Shown: positions 1 through 12,700 of the stretch, one piece after another
Position numbering within the stretch: the stretch's first letter is position 1
How the letters are laid out: each line of letters begins with the position of its first letter
Source of the DNA: Serendipita indica DSM 11827
Lineage: Eukaryota; Basidiomycota; Agaricomycetes; Sebacinales; Serendipitaceae
Assembly (NCBI GenBank): GCA_910890315.1
Contig: CAJVGD010000016.1
Coordinates: 310,001-374,000 of the forward strand
Reading direction: 5' to 3'
DNA length: 64,000 nt
Program-made: the position numbers and the translations under genes
Notes under the pieces: generated by a model
The model's input: the letters and a program-made list of their open reading frames with translations, nothing else
Told to the model about the DNA's origin: nothing
The model's database searches: none

Positions 1-310
1 CAGCATAAGTCCACCATTCGCTAAGCCATTTACTCCTCCCAGCACTCTTTTCGCTGGCTGCGCGTTCCCCGGGGGGCGTTTGTGGACGAGCGGGAACAAA
101 ATACAGTCGCTGACGGCGAGGGCTGCGTCGTCCGGAATTGAGACGGTATCAGGTATGGACAAGTCGTTTCTGGAGACTTTTTGCTGTAGACTGGATGCTC
201 AGAATGGGGAGTCCAGGCAGCTTCGTGTGAAAGCATAGGGGTAACGGATGCAATTTGCGCAATGGTCGGAATGACCTCAGTCTCTTCTGAAACCTCCACC
301 GCTCGAAGAC
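1..310 (-). pseudogene. 5' fragment of a carnitine acetyltransferase-like pseudogene (inverted copy of 16,931-17,238)
   Basis: Read on the minus strand this stretch is nearly identical to plus-strand 16,931-17,238: base 1 pairs with 17,238 and base 300 with about 16,939, with a few substitutions and a one-base indel. The right-hand copy continues into recognisable choline/carnitine acyltransferase sequence, so this is the same pseudogene's 5' part in the opposite orientation. Similarity stops near 308-311. The other end of the match is the window edge, so the repeat may run further left. No intact reading frame is present. Confidence 0.7.
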
Positions 311-908
311 GTCATGGATAGTTTGAAGCAAAACACGCGCTCTGAGGGGGCTGACCTCGGTCGCGGTTGGGTTCAAAAGTATATTAATCCGACTGGCCAA
401 GCTACTTGAACCATCTAACCTGTCGGACCGATGTTAAATAAATACAAAATCAATCTGAATACTGAGTCCTGGCCATTGTTTCCCGCTCTCAGCCCACCTC
501 TTGCCTCGGTTTCTCATGGTAGGTTCGATCATGATTAACCCCATGGGACGATGATAACAATAAAGGAATACCGTTTAACAGTATACGAGAAATATTAGTG
601 TTACGAGTATTATCTTCTGATGTGAGAGGTATAGGAAATAAGATAAGACGACAAAGTGAAAGTCAAGTCAAGACCTTATGTTTGTGGAATGATGAATCGA
701 GTTGGCTCAGACAAGATATGGCCTTTGTAACGGTTTTATGTTGCAAACGGTTACTAGGGAGTACAAGCCTACCCTCTGGATCAAAGAACAGGCAAGTACA
801 ACGGTTGATAAAGACGGAGAGGATATTGATCGGATGGAAAGGAGGAAATGAGAATGGAATTTAGAATGAGTGGAAGGCAGTCGACTGCAATAAGGGGGCA
901 AATGAGTG
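311..908. other. Intergenic, no gene seen
   Basis: Only short unrelated open frames; no recognisable protein, RNA or repeat. It separates the inverted pseudogene fragment from the 3' end of the next minus-strand gene. Confidence 0.5.
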
Positions 909-2554
909 TCAATGGTCAAAGGTCCGTGGGGAAAGAAGTGATGGGATATAAATAATGGATACGGTTAGTCCGAGGACTAAAGCGACGAAAGAGATAAAAG
1001 ACGTAGACTTGCATGAGGCTGCGCGTCGCACGGAGTCGACGGAAAGCCTACACATGGTTTCCTTCAGAGCCTGTGTTGGGACTGAGCAGTTCAGACAGTC
1101 GTAAATGTGGGAGACCCATTGCCCAACGGCCCATGGATAATGCTCCTTGATGTATCGATCATAGGCGGCGAAACTAGGGAGTGCCGCAGGAGTCGAAGGT
1201 GCAGGACAAAGTCGATGATAATCCCCAGTTGCCTCGAGCTCCCTGAAGAAGCTTTCCTCGTAAAAGTTTCGAGGCATTTTGGGTTGAACCTTCCTCTGGG
1301 AGTCCTCCAACAAGAAGATCCGCCTCAATTGCTTGGAGGGTTTGGGGACAATATTGATCTGGTATGTTCCCTTAATCTTGCGCTGGTTGGGCTCGATGAC
1401 ATCCAAAGCGTGGAAGAGTGCACCTAGGAGTGGATTGCGCCATGGAAGTTCCTTAACAGCGAGGATTTTTGGGCGATCTCCACCTTCGTTTCCAGTTGTC
1501 GATTCATCTTCTGATTCCTCGTCACTATGCATGGCAGAGTGGACAGAAACGTAGGCCTGGAGGGCCTGGAGGCCGGGTTCCGCCATTGCCACTTTTTGTC
1601 GGGATTTACATTTCTGGTGAATTCGCGTCAGATATATCGATTAAGCAACAAATACATACCTGATAACGGCGTCCAGCTCGTCTCTTGAGTGCTGAAAGCT
1701 GCTCACGTTCCTCCAGGGCTCGGAACACATCGTTTTTCCTTTCGGTAGCGATTCTTGCCTTGACATGGGAAGTGACTCGCGCGAGGACAACGTCCGGTAT
1801 GGAAGCATCAGGCGGGAGATCATAGCCACTCAAGACGCCATCCGCATTTTGTTGAAGGAAGTGGTACACAAATATGATGCGTGCAAGAACGTTGTGCCGA
1901 TATCCCAATGGTTCGTCCATCAGAATTGTGAACTTTGCATTGGGACCTCCAAAGTCCTCAATATTCGCAGCCAAATCTCCGTTATCGAGATCGAGGTTCA
2001 TCCGTGAGAGTGACTTGTCGAGACATCCTCGCATCTCATTCCTGATGGCAGCCTGCAAATACTGAGTCAGCTGGGCCAAATTCTAGAGGACAAAGCGCAC
2101 AAGAAATGCGAGATGAGCCCCTGAAGCCATCTGAACTGGTAGTGCGATACTGTCGGGGTCATTCCTTGCTTGATAGTCATTTTGTACCTCCTCGATGAAT
2201 CCACAGGTTTGGAGACGAAATATTTGCATCTCGTTCAGCCGGAGCTGCTGCGCCTTCCGTTGGATGAACCAGGGCGGAAGCTGCTGCCTCTGGGCTCGTT
2301 GATGGCGCTTGTAGCCTCTTTTGAGACTTAACTTGTACTGCATGGATTCCTCTTTAATTTGGAGTCAGTGTCTTGGCGAGAGGTACGATGAAAACGTACC
2401 CGTGGCGGGAGGATCGGTGAAAAGGGATGGAATCGCCTCGTCCATAATTGCTGAAAATTTGCGGAGTGTCTTGTCAGTATAGAAATTCACAAGACGCCAT
2501 CATACCGTCATTATCTGCCAATCCTTGAAGAGGTTCGTTCGTCGCACTTGCCAT
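909..2554 (-). CDS. Protein of unknown function, 'SDEES-PWR' architecture; one in-frame stop
   Basis: Splice sites and frame give complement(join(909..1613,1660..2351,2400..2450,2506..2554)), about 498 codons, from the ATG at 2554; introns are 46-55 nt. The protein has a short acidic N-terminus, a basic Arg/Gln-rich segment, a central region containing LNEMQIFRL and IEDFGGPNAKF, then an acidic SDEESEDEST stretch, a KELPWRNP motif and PKMPRNFYEESFF. The same order (acidic SDES, PWR, LPxxF) recurs in the plus-strand gene at about 13.9-15.8 kb. One TAG (2083-2085) interrupts an otherwise continuous frame: either a nonsense change or an unusual intron starting near 2150. The last residues, with a possible membrane segment, may belong to an unrecognised intron. 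I do not recognise a function; proximity to a Tnp2 gene and the shared architecture suggest a transposon-associated protein. Confidence 0.55.
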
Positions 2555-4139
2555 TGCGGAGAGAGGAGATTAAAAGTGTTCGAAAATGACCACCAGAGTT
2601 ATGGTCCGCCTGGGTTTAAAAGGAGCAGATTCAATAAGGAGATATCACTTGTTTCGGAACGATTCTAAGAAGAACTCGCTTCTCGACGGACTGCGCAAAA
2701 GTCTCTTTGTATCAATTCTAGGTGCAGTTTGCTGGATGTCGGCCCTCCACCGCCGCGTGAAACACTATCTCCGCGTTCGAGATTAAGCAGCGTCTGAACT
2801 CAAGGTTAAATTGTATCCATTTGGCAACCATATCACGAACCTTCCTAGGCTAGGGACGAAAGGAACGGGCTTCATTCGGGTCAGAGCGCGGCACGATGAA
2901 GCGTAGCGACGTCTTCGTTTGAAACGGCTTGTTCATACACAGACGGAAACATCCACAGACAATTTGGCAGGAAATTCGGGCAACTGCTTGAGAGGTCCTA
3001 CCACAGAGGGAGAGTAGTCATCCTAGGTACTCCTTGATGTCCTAAGCCCCCCCCGCTAATTACAGTAGAATTTAGGATCGGGGACTCGGTTGACAGTGCT
3101 GGGCGGCTCGAACTAAAGACGTCCGTTGCCGCGCATCCTTCTTCATTCCGTGGAGCGGAGTGCCGCTTGATTGCCGAGCAAAGTCATTGAAATGCCTTGA
3201 TATTGTGGTTTGGCCATGATGTTGGCGGCGAGGATGCATGCCTTTTCATTCACCAATACGCCACAGCGGCGCAGACGCACCGACGTGCGGAAAGGGCTTA
3301 GTGGATTGTTAGAGACGAACATGCGCAGCCACCGTAAGTTACTTACATAACAGGACAACTGCTATGACCGAGATCCGGGTAAAATATCGTCTGTCCAGAT
3401 CTGAGTACGCAGGAGGGTGCAAATTCCATGGGTCCCGACGTAAAGTCAATTTCGGTGGCAAACCAAGACAGATATCAGCAAGAAACGCGTAGAAATACGC
3501 GTCCATTACTCACAGAACCTCTTTGAGTCGTGTGGGAGATCCCTGCGATTGACCACACAATGGTAAACCAAACGAACGACGTCCGAACACGAATCGCAAC
3601 ACGTGTGCGCGGAGGTTTGGCGCACTAAAATACCATTGATATGTCTAAAGCGTTCTTTCCGATCGTTTCCTCGTCGTGGCGGACCGGCGGAGAGGTACAC
3701 TGGATGCGGTTGGGTCCAAGTGGCAAAAGTCACCAAGTCCAACCAACGTCACTGCCTGGGCGATCAGTATAGCATCTATTGACATTTAAAATGAGTATTT
3801 GTACTCTTAAAAACATAGATTAATGCAAGATATCTCAACGAGGAGCTCTGCGGCTTGAACCTCTGCTCAAAAAGTAGGGATATCGCACATATGCACTCTC
3901 ACCGCAGCCAAAATAACGTAAAAGTGCACGAAAGGCACGAAAAGCTTTACAAACTCGCATCCAACTGCGTCCATGGTGCGAATGGCTGATGCACACGACT
4001 TGAGCGATTTTGATACGTTCGCAAGACCCCCATTCATTAGCGAGTGAGCCTAAGTGCGTCTTTTATGGACAGAGATATGCATGTTGAACCTCTGGGGCTT
4101 GATCTACGGATCCCCTGTCGTGATACGTTCTGGCATAGG
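2555..4139. other. Intergenic, no gene seen
   Basis: About 1.6 kb with scattered short frames on both strands and no recognisable domain. Confidence 0.5.
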
Positions 4140-4465
4140 TTCTTGATTCCGTGATCTGTCATCGGTGACATACTAGAAGTCGTGAGTAGTTGTGGCATAT
4201 CCACTTGATATCACAACTTGTCGCGACATATCAATGGAGGTCACGACGCGTCGTCACTATGTCATGCCAAACCAATAGCACGTTATGATCAGTCGTAACA
4301 AACTCGTCAATTATTGTGACCAAGTGGTGACAGGCAGTCACCTCGCCATGAGCGGTCCCAACGATGTGCCAGTTGGCCATTACGAGTCAGAACAGGGTCA
4401 TAATACGTCCTCACATCCGTACTTATGTCCTGACTAGACGTGGCATCTGAACTTGGTCACTACTA
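4140..4465. repeat. Cluster of short GTCGTGAC / GTCAC-like words in both orientations
   Basis: At least ten degenerate copies of GTCGTGAC or its complement GTCACGAC, or the core GTGAC/GTCAC, are packed into about 320 bp (for example near 4165, 4179, 4220, 4239, 4250, 4292, 4316, 4325 and 4337). Such mixed-orientation short motifs resemble subterminal repeats of DNA transposons (CACTA/EnSpm type). No terminal inverted repeat was identified, so this stays a pattern without assigned function. Confidence 0.35.
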
Positions 4466-4580
4466 GATTTCGATTTTCTGACGATCGATGCAATTAATGG
4501 CGTGGGAGTGGGTGCAAATGCAGGCTATGGGAATTATGCAAGCAATAGTAGGAAAAGATATGTAATACTCAAAGCATTAT

Positions 4581-5628
4581 TTACAGAGTGTGTGACTTTC
4601 TGCGTTCCTCTTGATCGCTTTGTGCACGTTCAACAAACGGGACCAAATGCTCCTTCAACCAACTCGGCGACCGGCCGCTCGCGGCTACCAGGTGAGCGAC
4701 AATCTCCCATGGAGTTGGCTCTCGAGCCGCACCAATAGGAGAGGTCCAATAAAGTGGCTTCAGCTCTTCGCGACCAATCAAGGATACTTCACTTTTGTGA
4801 TTTTGAAGCTCCCTGCTGCCGAGAAGCCGCAAGGCATCTTTCCAGACCTCAGGGATACCCATCGGTGTGTGTGCTTGATCGAACAGAAGCTTGATAATTC
4901 GATAGCAGTCGGCATCATTTGTATTTAACTGATTGTCTTGTATTCGGATGCCGCAGGGTATATATTTTCCCTCGCGGAGCCATTGCCGTTCACGACGGCT
5001 CCAAAGCTCCTCAACAATCATCAGCGCTTCAGACGTGACTTTGGTGAGCGTCCCTTGTTTGTTTTCGCGGTGCAGGGTATCTCGAAGGCGAACGAAAGGG
5101 TCCTCGTTGTCTGGCCGATGAGGTATGTATGAACGGTACATACGTTCGAGCGATTCGGACAATGTTCCACACATTGTCAACAGCTGTGACCACTCCACGC
5201 CACGTGTATGCGAGATTTCGAACATTGGATCGATTGTTGGTGGGGGCACCTGCTGCCCAGTACGACGCATCAGCTGAGGGAGGCCGGGAGGGGAGAGCGG
5301 TTGGCTACGGGTTGGCGTTTTGGGTGGAGAGACGGCTTTCGTGGGGCGAGGACTGCCTTCAGAAGTCTCAGCGCAAGAGACGGCCTCAATAGTGTTTGGG
5401 GGATCCACAGCTAAAGCATAGGGGGGGGGGTGGAGGATTCCCGAGAGGATCCTCCTCCTTCCCCTTGCCTTTGCCCTTGGCCTTGGCCTTTGTCTTGCGG
5501 GCGCGCCTGTTTTTGGCCTTTTGAGCTATAGCAGGCTTCGACTTCGGCTGGCCTTCGGGCTTCAGAGACGAGGGAGATTTGGGCTTTTGCTCGCGTTTGG
5601 GCCTTTGAGACGAGGCAGTGGGAGCCAT
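4581..5628 (-). CDS. Protein of unknown function with Lys-rich N-terminus; frame break in a C10 run
   Basis: From the ATG at 5628 the N-terminus is Ser/Pro/Lys rich, with repeated KAKGK-type basic clusters that look like a nuclear localisation or nucleic-acid-binding segment, then a proline run. The proline run is encoded by ten consecutive C residues (plus-strand G10 at 5421-5430). With nine C the frame joins smoothly to a 275-residue frame ending at 4581, which starts ...DPPNTIEAVSC and continues through a Ser/Pro-rich linker into a charged, Trp-containing C-terminal half. The break therefore looks like a homopolymer indel. As written, the first frame would end with CFSCGSPKHY, which superficially resembles a zinc knuckle but is probably an out-of-frame artefact. 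No known domain is recognised. Confidence 0.5.
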
Positions 5629-5643
5629 TGGAAAGGATGTCAA

Positions 5644-6422
5644 ATGTTTGCTCGCAGAAATCAGCCTTTTAAGATGTCCAGGTTTGCTTCGTAGCTCACA
5701 TCAAGCATGTGTCGGGTTGGGGCGGCCTCGAGGCCAGGCACTCAACTTTCTACAAGGAAACTGGGCATGTGTTGCCAAATTTTCAAGCGAATGGCATGCT
5801 AGAGGTTGGTGTAATTGGTTTATTTGCCGAACTGGTGGTCGGTGACCATCTTACAACTTGGACCCGTCTCCTTCCAACTAGTCAACCAGGTCGCGTCTTA
5901 CTTGTTTAGAAAGCGACACTCAACGGTCTGCAGTCTCTTGTGTTCTCTTGTTTGGCTTATCAACCGCTCCTACCAGACTGCAACGATATTCTGGGGTTGT
6001 TATTTTAAATAATATATATACCAAGATCGCAGGTTCGTCAATCTTGCTAAACCAACTTTGGTCCTGGTGTCACTGACGTCTGGTGGTCTGTCTGAAGACG
6101 GAAACCTTGAAGTAGTCTTGTCTCTTGTTTGTTGTGCGTAGTGTTGACACTCTGTCTATATTCGACTTGGACAAAAAGACTCTAAGTAAGTGAATTTCGA
6201 CCCCCCTCATTTTGTAAACTGACTCTCCTATAGTCTGTACCAGCGTTGGCGGGCTATTCTGCCTGCGCGCCGTCTGTGCTGCTGGCGTCGCTGAAGTCTG
6301 GGTCCGCCAAATGTACTTTTTCAACGCTCGCAATGGCCTATGTAACTGGTATGTTCTGCAACCTTGGCTATAAGTGACTCACGTGCGTTTGCAGGTCATC
6401 CAAACCCCCCTTGAGCCCACTT
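5644..6422. other. Intergenic, no gene seen
   Basis: No convincing frame. Short pyrimidine-rich stretches with (T)CTG/GTC words precede the satellite array. Confidence 0.45.
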
Positions 6423-7172
6423 GGTCTCAGTCGGTGGTCCATCTCGAGTCGCCTTGATCCCAGTCGTCGTTCGCGTCTTCTGGCTGATCCCGGTGGTGGT
6501 TCATCTCGAGTTACCTTGATCCCAGTCGTCGTTCGCGTCTTCTGGCTGATCCCGGTGGTGGTTCATCTCGAGTTACCTTGATCCCAGTCGTCGTTCGCGT
6601 CTTCTGGCTGATCCCGGTGGTGGTTCATCTCGAGTTACCTTGATCCCAGTCTTCGTTCGCGTCTTCTGGCTGATCCCGGTGGTGGTTCATCTAGAGTCAC
6701 CTTGATCCCAGTCGTCGTTCGCGTCTTCTGGCTGATCCCGGTGGTGGTTCATCTCGAGTTACCTTGATCCCAGTCGTCGTTCGCGTCTTCTGGCTGATCC
6801 CGGTGGTGGTTCATCTCGAGTTACCTTGATCCCAGTCTTCGTTCGCGTCTTCTGGCTGATCCCGGTGGTGGTTCATCTAGAGTCACCTTGATCCCAGTCG
6901 TCGTTCGCGTCTTCTGGCTGATCCCGGTGGTGGTTCATCTCGAGTTACCTTGATCCCAGTCGTCGTTCGCGTCTTCTGGCTGATCCCGGTGGTGGTTCAT
7001 CTCGAGTTACCTTGATCCCAGTCGTCGTTCGCGTCTTCTGGCTGTTCCTGGTGGTGGTTCATCTCGAGTTACCTTGATCCCAGTCGTCGTTCGCGTCTTC
7101 TGGCTGATCCCGGTGGTGGTTCATCTAGAGTCGCCTTGATCCCAGTCGTCGTTCGCGTCTTCTGGTTGATCC
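6423..7172. repeat. 62-bp tandem repeat array (about 12 copies)
   Basis: The unit contains TGGCTGATCCCGGTGGTGG followed by TTCATCTCGAGTTACC, TTGATCCCAGTCGTCG and TTCGCGTCT. The word TGGCTGAT recurs at 6481, 6543, 6605, 6667 and so on to 7101, exactly 62 bp apart; the first and last units are diverged. Copies differ by few substitutions (CTCGAG/CTAGAG, GTCGTCG/GTCTTCG), and the variants recur in blocks, which suggests unequal exchange. 62 is not a multiple of three and no frame runs through it, so it is non-coding. It lies between two minus-strand genes. Confidence 0.95.
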
Positions 7173-8458
7173 TAGGCCCCAGGTAGTTGACTCACTGACT
7201 TTTTCTATAGTTGACTCGTCGATCTTCTCCTCAAATCCAGGCGCCTTCCTGAGTCGTCTGGTCATCGATCTTCTCATATCCAGGTGACTTCCTGAGTCGT
7301 TTCTTCTTTCATCAGGTGTACTGGAGCTCTGGCTGATTCTCCTACTGTCGTAGGTTCCTGTCTCTCGACCCTGGAACTACTGAAGGGCTGTCTCAGGCTG
7401 ACGTTCTAAATCTATTTCCAATCAACGGCGTAGGTGATTCAAGTTTAGCAACCACTAATTTCTTCTAACCGCTCTGAACAGGTCCTCCATGAATTTTCTT
7501 TGTACCATATGGCGGCTCTTACTCTGTATCCCTCACCCAAGCGTCCGTCGGGCACTGGCATCTGGCGAGTTCTGACCCAATGCAACCGCAAGGTTCGTGG
7601 GTGTGTCCCAGCTCCGTGGGTTTATTACCCAGGTGACCAACCTCAAACCGTTCCAAACGGCGACATACAGGCGCAGCAGAGGTTCATCGTCTGGTCTCAA
7701 TCAGCCGGTTCCCTGAGCGCTACTCAGAGTGTATGTATAGTGAATAGATAAAAAATCGGAGCATCATAAGGATCACGTCTATCTATTGCTTACTCGGCGG
7801 TCCTTCGTGCAGCGGGATCCATGTCATTAAACTGTTCCTCGTTGATGTCGCGTTGGTCGTATCGATTGAGTCGAGGGCCTTGAACGTACTCGCTGCCGAC
7901 GGTCACTTTTGAGGGCAGGAGGACGGTCAACAAGCCAGACACGGAGCTCACAAGACGACTATGGGGTGCAAAATGAATACTAGTTTCAGAAACTAGATCT
8001 TTGCGGCTACTAAATGTGGCGTTTCGTGCTCTGAAATGGCCTGAACGGTTGAGGCCAGGGTCGAAAGGTTACTTTGTGACCAAATTAGGCTCGGCGCAAA
8101 CTTATTAGCAACCAGCAATAAGCCCACCAGGTCTGAGTGACCTTACATTATCCGGTTAGCAAGCCACGACAAGGTGCCATGACCTGAATAAGAAGACTGC
8201 TTCAAATTTGAAATTCCTATCATGAAACTATGTCATTGTAAGGGACTATATAAGGTATCTTATAATCTCAAATCCTTACAAGGCACTTTTGGGTTTTGCG
8301 ACAAAACTTGGCCACGCGTTACTATGCACTGTCGCACCGAGTTGAAGTAGTTGGCCAAGAAACCCTTCTCACGGAGTAAACGCTTGTAAATTCTCAATTT
8401 TTATCGGACAATTCTTATGAAGCCCTGAACTTTCTATTTCTCTGCACGAGACGTCTCC
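7173..8458. other. Intergenic; short direct repeat near 7205-7310, no gene seen
   Basis: Just after the satellite a phrase (TCGATCTTCTC ... CCAGG ... CTTCCTGAGTCGT) occurs twice. A plus-strand frame at 7500-7751 has no recognisable features. The rest shows nothing I can support. Confidence 0.45.
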
Positions 8459-9357
8459 TTAGTCCTCGGAAGCCGCATTGGTCATGGCGGAGAGCCTATG
8501 AATGGCTCCGACTACGTCTTCTTCAAATTCCTCTAGGTCGTCCTCACTCGACGCCTCTGAAAAACGCTCGATCAGTGACTAAGGGATTACCAGAAGTATC
8601 AGCGTACCTGAAGCTGGTGAAAGGCTACCGGTGGGGGGTGTCCCAGGTGGCGGGGTCCCGGTACCGTTGGACGACACTAAAATACACGATGAGCCGGTGT
8701 GATATCATTGAAGATACTAGCTTACCTGGGGCGGGATAGTATGTGGGCGAGCCAGGCGTCGAAGGAGGTGCAGTACTGGCGGCGCTGGTGGCATCTAGTG
8801 GTACACCATAAGGCCTCGCATGGTAATAAAGAGAATGACATACTAGAGGCATATGAAGAGGCCAAATCAGGCGTAGACGCGACCTCCTGAGCACTGTCAG
8901 AGTCGCTTGGGGCCTCATCCCCCTCAAAGTCGAGTACCTCCGTAGCGTCGGACGGGGACCCTGGATCCGTCTCAAACAGAGAGACTGGAGGCGAAGAAAC
9001 TTCGGGTGACCACTCCATTTCGTCTGACAGTGCACGAGTGTCGTCTGTCATGTTAGCCAACCGTGTCGTCATGAGCGTCTGACTCTTCATTCTTTCGAAG
9101 CCACTAATCACACGCTTAGCATGCATGCCGACAGCCGTACTCATCAGCGCAATGACTTCAAACAGCATTTCATCGCTGATGCGTCCCTTTGGAATAAAGA
9201 GGACCTTGCCCTGCTTGCTTGCAATAGATGAACCGCTCAATTTGGATGATAGATTTGACTCATAATTTACCCTTGCAACCGCGAGGACAGCATCCACGTC
9301 CGTAGGGACCGTGTCCCTCTCTGATTCAACCTCGACCTCCCTGGCTGGGGGTGACAT
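8459..9357 (-). CDS. Acidic/Pro-rich protein of unknown function next to the Tnp2 gene
   Basis: Splice consensus and phase give complement(join(8459..8556,8608..8676,8726..8794,8844..9357)), 249 residues from the ATG at 9357, with introns of 49-51 nt. The N-terminal half contains a helical-looking segment (RISDEMLFEVIALMSTAVGM and neighbours); the rest is Asp/Ser/Pro rich (DFEGDEAPSDSDSAQE, GTGTPPPGTPP) and ends in an acidic EEFEEDV segment. An upstream exon is possible: a 120-nt intron (9341-9460) would join coding-looking sequence ending near 9461 in the right phase, so the true start may lie upstream. It follows the transposase gene on the same strand and could be the second gene of that element. 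That is inference. Confidence 0.5.
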
Positions 9358-9701
9358 TGAGAATCACATCCATAGGGGGTTATCAACTTCCATTGGGACG
9401 TTTCAACACCCACTTTCATCGCGATATGGTTGGAGTCGTTGGAGTTGGAGCCGGACATACCGATTTGCAAATGTTGGGGAGGGAGAGATTTCGATCAAGG
9501 CTTTGAAGGCATTAGGCTCTGTACACTTGTCTATGTGAATATTTAGCTCACTCTCTTGTCAGTGATGTGCTTTTCTTGGGCAGAGAGGATGACTGCGACA
9601 ATGAGGACTGGCGGGAATGGATAGTCTGATTGAACAAAGTCACAGAATCAAGTTCATCTGTTCTTTCATATCATTTAGGAAAATCAGAAGAGAATATGAC
9701 A

Positions 9702-12700
9702 TTATGCAACTATGACAAGCTGATCTGTAATACTCCAGGGATAAAATACGACCGGCTTCATGGACAGTTTTGACAGTTCGCAGAGATAGCACCCACCAAG
9801 TTCCAGAGAGAATATGTGGGCTTGTGCTTCTTCGGCGCCATAAAATGGCTGACTAGTGGTTTCGGACGGCTTGTACCAAGTGAGGCAAACAATCACTCGC
9901 ACCTCTGAGCCATTTAAGGATTTCTCCTGAATGATGTCAGTGAGATAGCCCAGACATGAGAATATTGTCTGATTGTTCATGTCTGTGCCACTGTATAGCA
10001 CGAGCCGTTTGCAAACTTCTGAGGATCGGCGGGAAATCTTGAGCTCCACCCCGTGATAGTCTATACCAGAAAACAGTTCCCAATTGCGGGTAGAAAACTG
10101 TTTCTTTTCAAGTATTAGCTGTAAAGCCTTGCTGAAGCTCAAAGACTTTCGCAGTGCCCGAGTCAGCGTTGGTTGCGAATGTGAAGTGGACATGATATTC
10201 TGTTCTTTGAGCGTTTCGAATATTGGGTCGGTTTCTACTGTGAGAAACCGATCCATATTTGATAGACGGTCCATTCGATTATCAAAGGTGACCTCGATTT
10301 CACCTATAGCCTATCAGCGCGCATAATATGGAGCATAAGAAGCGCACCAGGCTTGCTATTTGTGTGCGTTCTCTGAATGAAACCGTTGCGACGTTCAAAG
10401 GCAAACGCCCACCAGCCCGGCATAGGCCCATAGAGATGCAGGAACCGCTCAAGGTGAAGGAAGGAATGATGACTTTGCTTCAAGAATGATTCAGGAAATA
10501 TTCCCATTACTCCATGTATGTATGCCATACTCTCTTGTCGAAATTGGTCAATTGTTTCTGATGATATTGATCGTGAGTAGGCTATTTTTATCACTGCGAC
10601 CAGGTGGACAAAGCATTTGAAGAAATTTTGATATTTTTCTTCAGCCTTCTCATTACCCCAATGGCGACCCAGTGTAATCAAGAGCGTAAAGCAATAGACG
10701 CTCCTCCATTGAGCGGCCTTGAGGCTACCATGTCGTTTGCTTCCGAGGTTCGATGGTGGTTTGTCACGAGAGAGATGCTCCGGGAAGACACACCGGGCAA
10801 TATCCCGCCGCATTTCTAGTTTCAGAACTGGGTTAAGCTAACAATGTTAGACAACAGTAGTATAACGGATGGAACGCTTGCCTTGTAGGCAGCATTGTCA
10901 TCATTGTGAGACAGAAGGTCATTTGAGCCCTCCCGGGCCTGCCAGTCTCGAATAATGTCTCCAGCATCAAGTACCGGGGCCTGAAGCTGATAAATTTTTA
11001 TTGAGCAAGGAACTTGAACATAAGTTTTCAGCACTTACGGGACTTTTCCGGTTGATAATTGCAGAAATCATAGAGGCTCGTTGAGGAAAGACCGTTCCTG
11101 ACTGCAGTTTAAACATACTGGTATCAATCTTGAGTCTGACGCAGATGCCATATAGGACATTGACAGTTAGCTGGTCTAATTTGATCTTTAGTTGTTCAGG
11201 GTTTGTATATGTTGACAAGATTTTGTTGGCATGGGTGAGATCGGCCCTTTGGATCTGGCTTTCTTCCCGTTGCATCGTAATCTAGACTTTTGTGAATGGA
11301 AATGTTCAAAATTGACCATAGAAGCTCACCCATTCTCCAAGAAGAACAACCATCGACCACTTTATGGGCCGCTTTCCATGGAATTTCATCTTCCAAGTTG
11401 GAATCTCGCATCGTTTGCAGAGCCGCAAGAGTGCACCATGTTTGAGACTGTGCAATTGATTGAGTATGGAGACGTCAAATCCCTCTCTCCGCAACAGGGC
11501 AAGACCTCGTTGGACCATATGCTCTAGCTCTGACTCTGGACCGATATCATCGATGCCACTCTCAACATCACTGATAGAATCCAGCAAGGCCTCTGAGCCT
11601 TGATAAGCAGGCTCGTCATCCAGCAAAGTAGATGAATCCGGAAGTCCTCTGATCTTACCTCCTATCATCTCTCGGCAATGTGGCTGGGCGATGTTTGCAA
11701 GAATAGCATGAAACGGTTCAATAATAACTTGATTGAAGACGTCGAAATAGGGAAGTCGGATAAGCTCGGTGTACCGAAAACCCCACCGCTCAAAGATTGC
11801 ATCTCGATCGGCCTGTGTTTGGGCATCGCGCCATGCAATGACGATCTGTTTGTGGTCTTCCTTGGTTACTCCCTCTGGCCACGTTCCACAGTTGAAGTCA
11901 TCTTTGAGCTTGTCCAAGGGCAGTCGACAGTATGGACAAAACCACCGGTGACCAACAGCTGCAAAGCCAGCTATACGTCTAGCTGCCAGCTGATCTGCGA
12001 TAACAATTGCCAGCATAACACGGCATAGGGTAAAGCTATTGTTGGGAATACATAGGCCATGTGTATATATTGACTCCAAGTCGCTGATCAGAGGGCGGAT
12101 TATGTTATTTAGATGCTCAGTTGATGGTTCTCGAGGTCCAGGGATGAAAAGGTGGTACATATACTGCTGTTGGTAGCGTAAAACAGGATCGAGGTTGAGA
12201 ATCACTATGTAGATGCCTCCGGTACTATGTTGCCCACCCCTGAGGGAGCTAGGACGAGCATTATACCAATCTATAAAGAGTCCAAGACATAGTCGCAGCT
12301 CCGTTGGAAGCCGTACCGCAAAAGGTTTTCCATCTTGACCTTTGAGCCCCCGCACCATTGCCGACTCCATGATATCATGGATGGTATCTTCATCTATGTT
12401 CATTCCATCGGGCGTTGGCAATCTACATGTAAGGTTTTCACACATGTTAGGGAGGAATAAGAGTTCCGAGAGCCAAGATCCAAAGCTGCGATATGTAAAT
12501 GGAATCGATGACGGGTTTGAGAGGGGGGAAGTGTGTAATTCCTGGTTTGAACAAGTGTCTTCGATGCTATGGGATAGGCTAGGACCATTCGAAGTAAGAA
12601 TTGCTCCACAAATGTCCGCTTCTTGCGTTGAGCGAAAGGTGCAACGTGAGTCCGTTGGGACTGCTCTTCTTTCCTGGTATTGAGACCATTCATTAGTTGG

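Noticed and set aside
5386-5430. CFSCGSPKHY looking like a CCHC zinc knuckle at the end of a Lys-rich frame
   Set aside because: It is read only because of the C10 run; the frame with C9 leads into a 275-codon open frame, and the motif lacks the spacing of a true CCHC knuckle.
6423-7172. Regular 62-bp repeats as a possible CRISPR array
   Set aside because: Units are contiguous with no unique spacers, and the surroundings are eukaryotic intron-containing genes.
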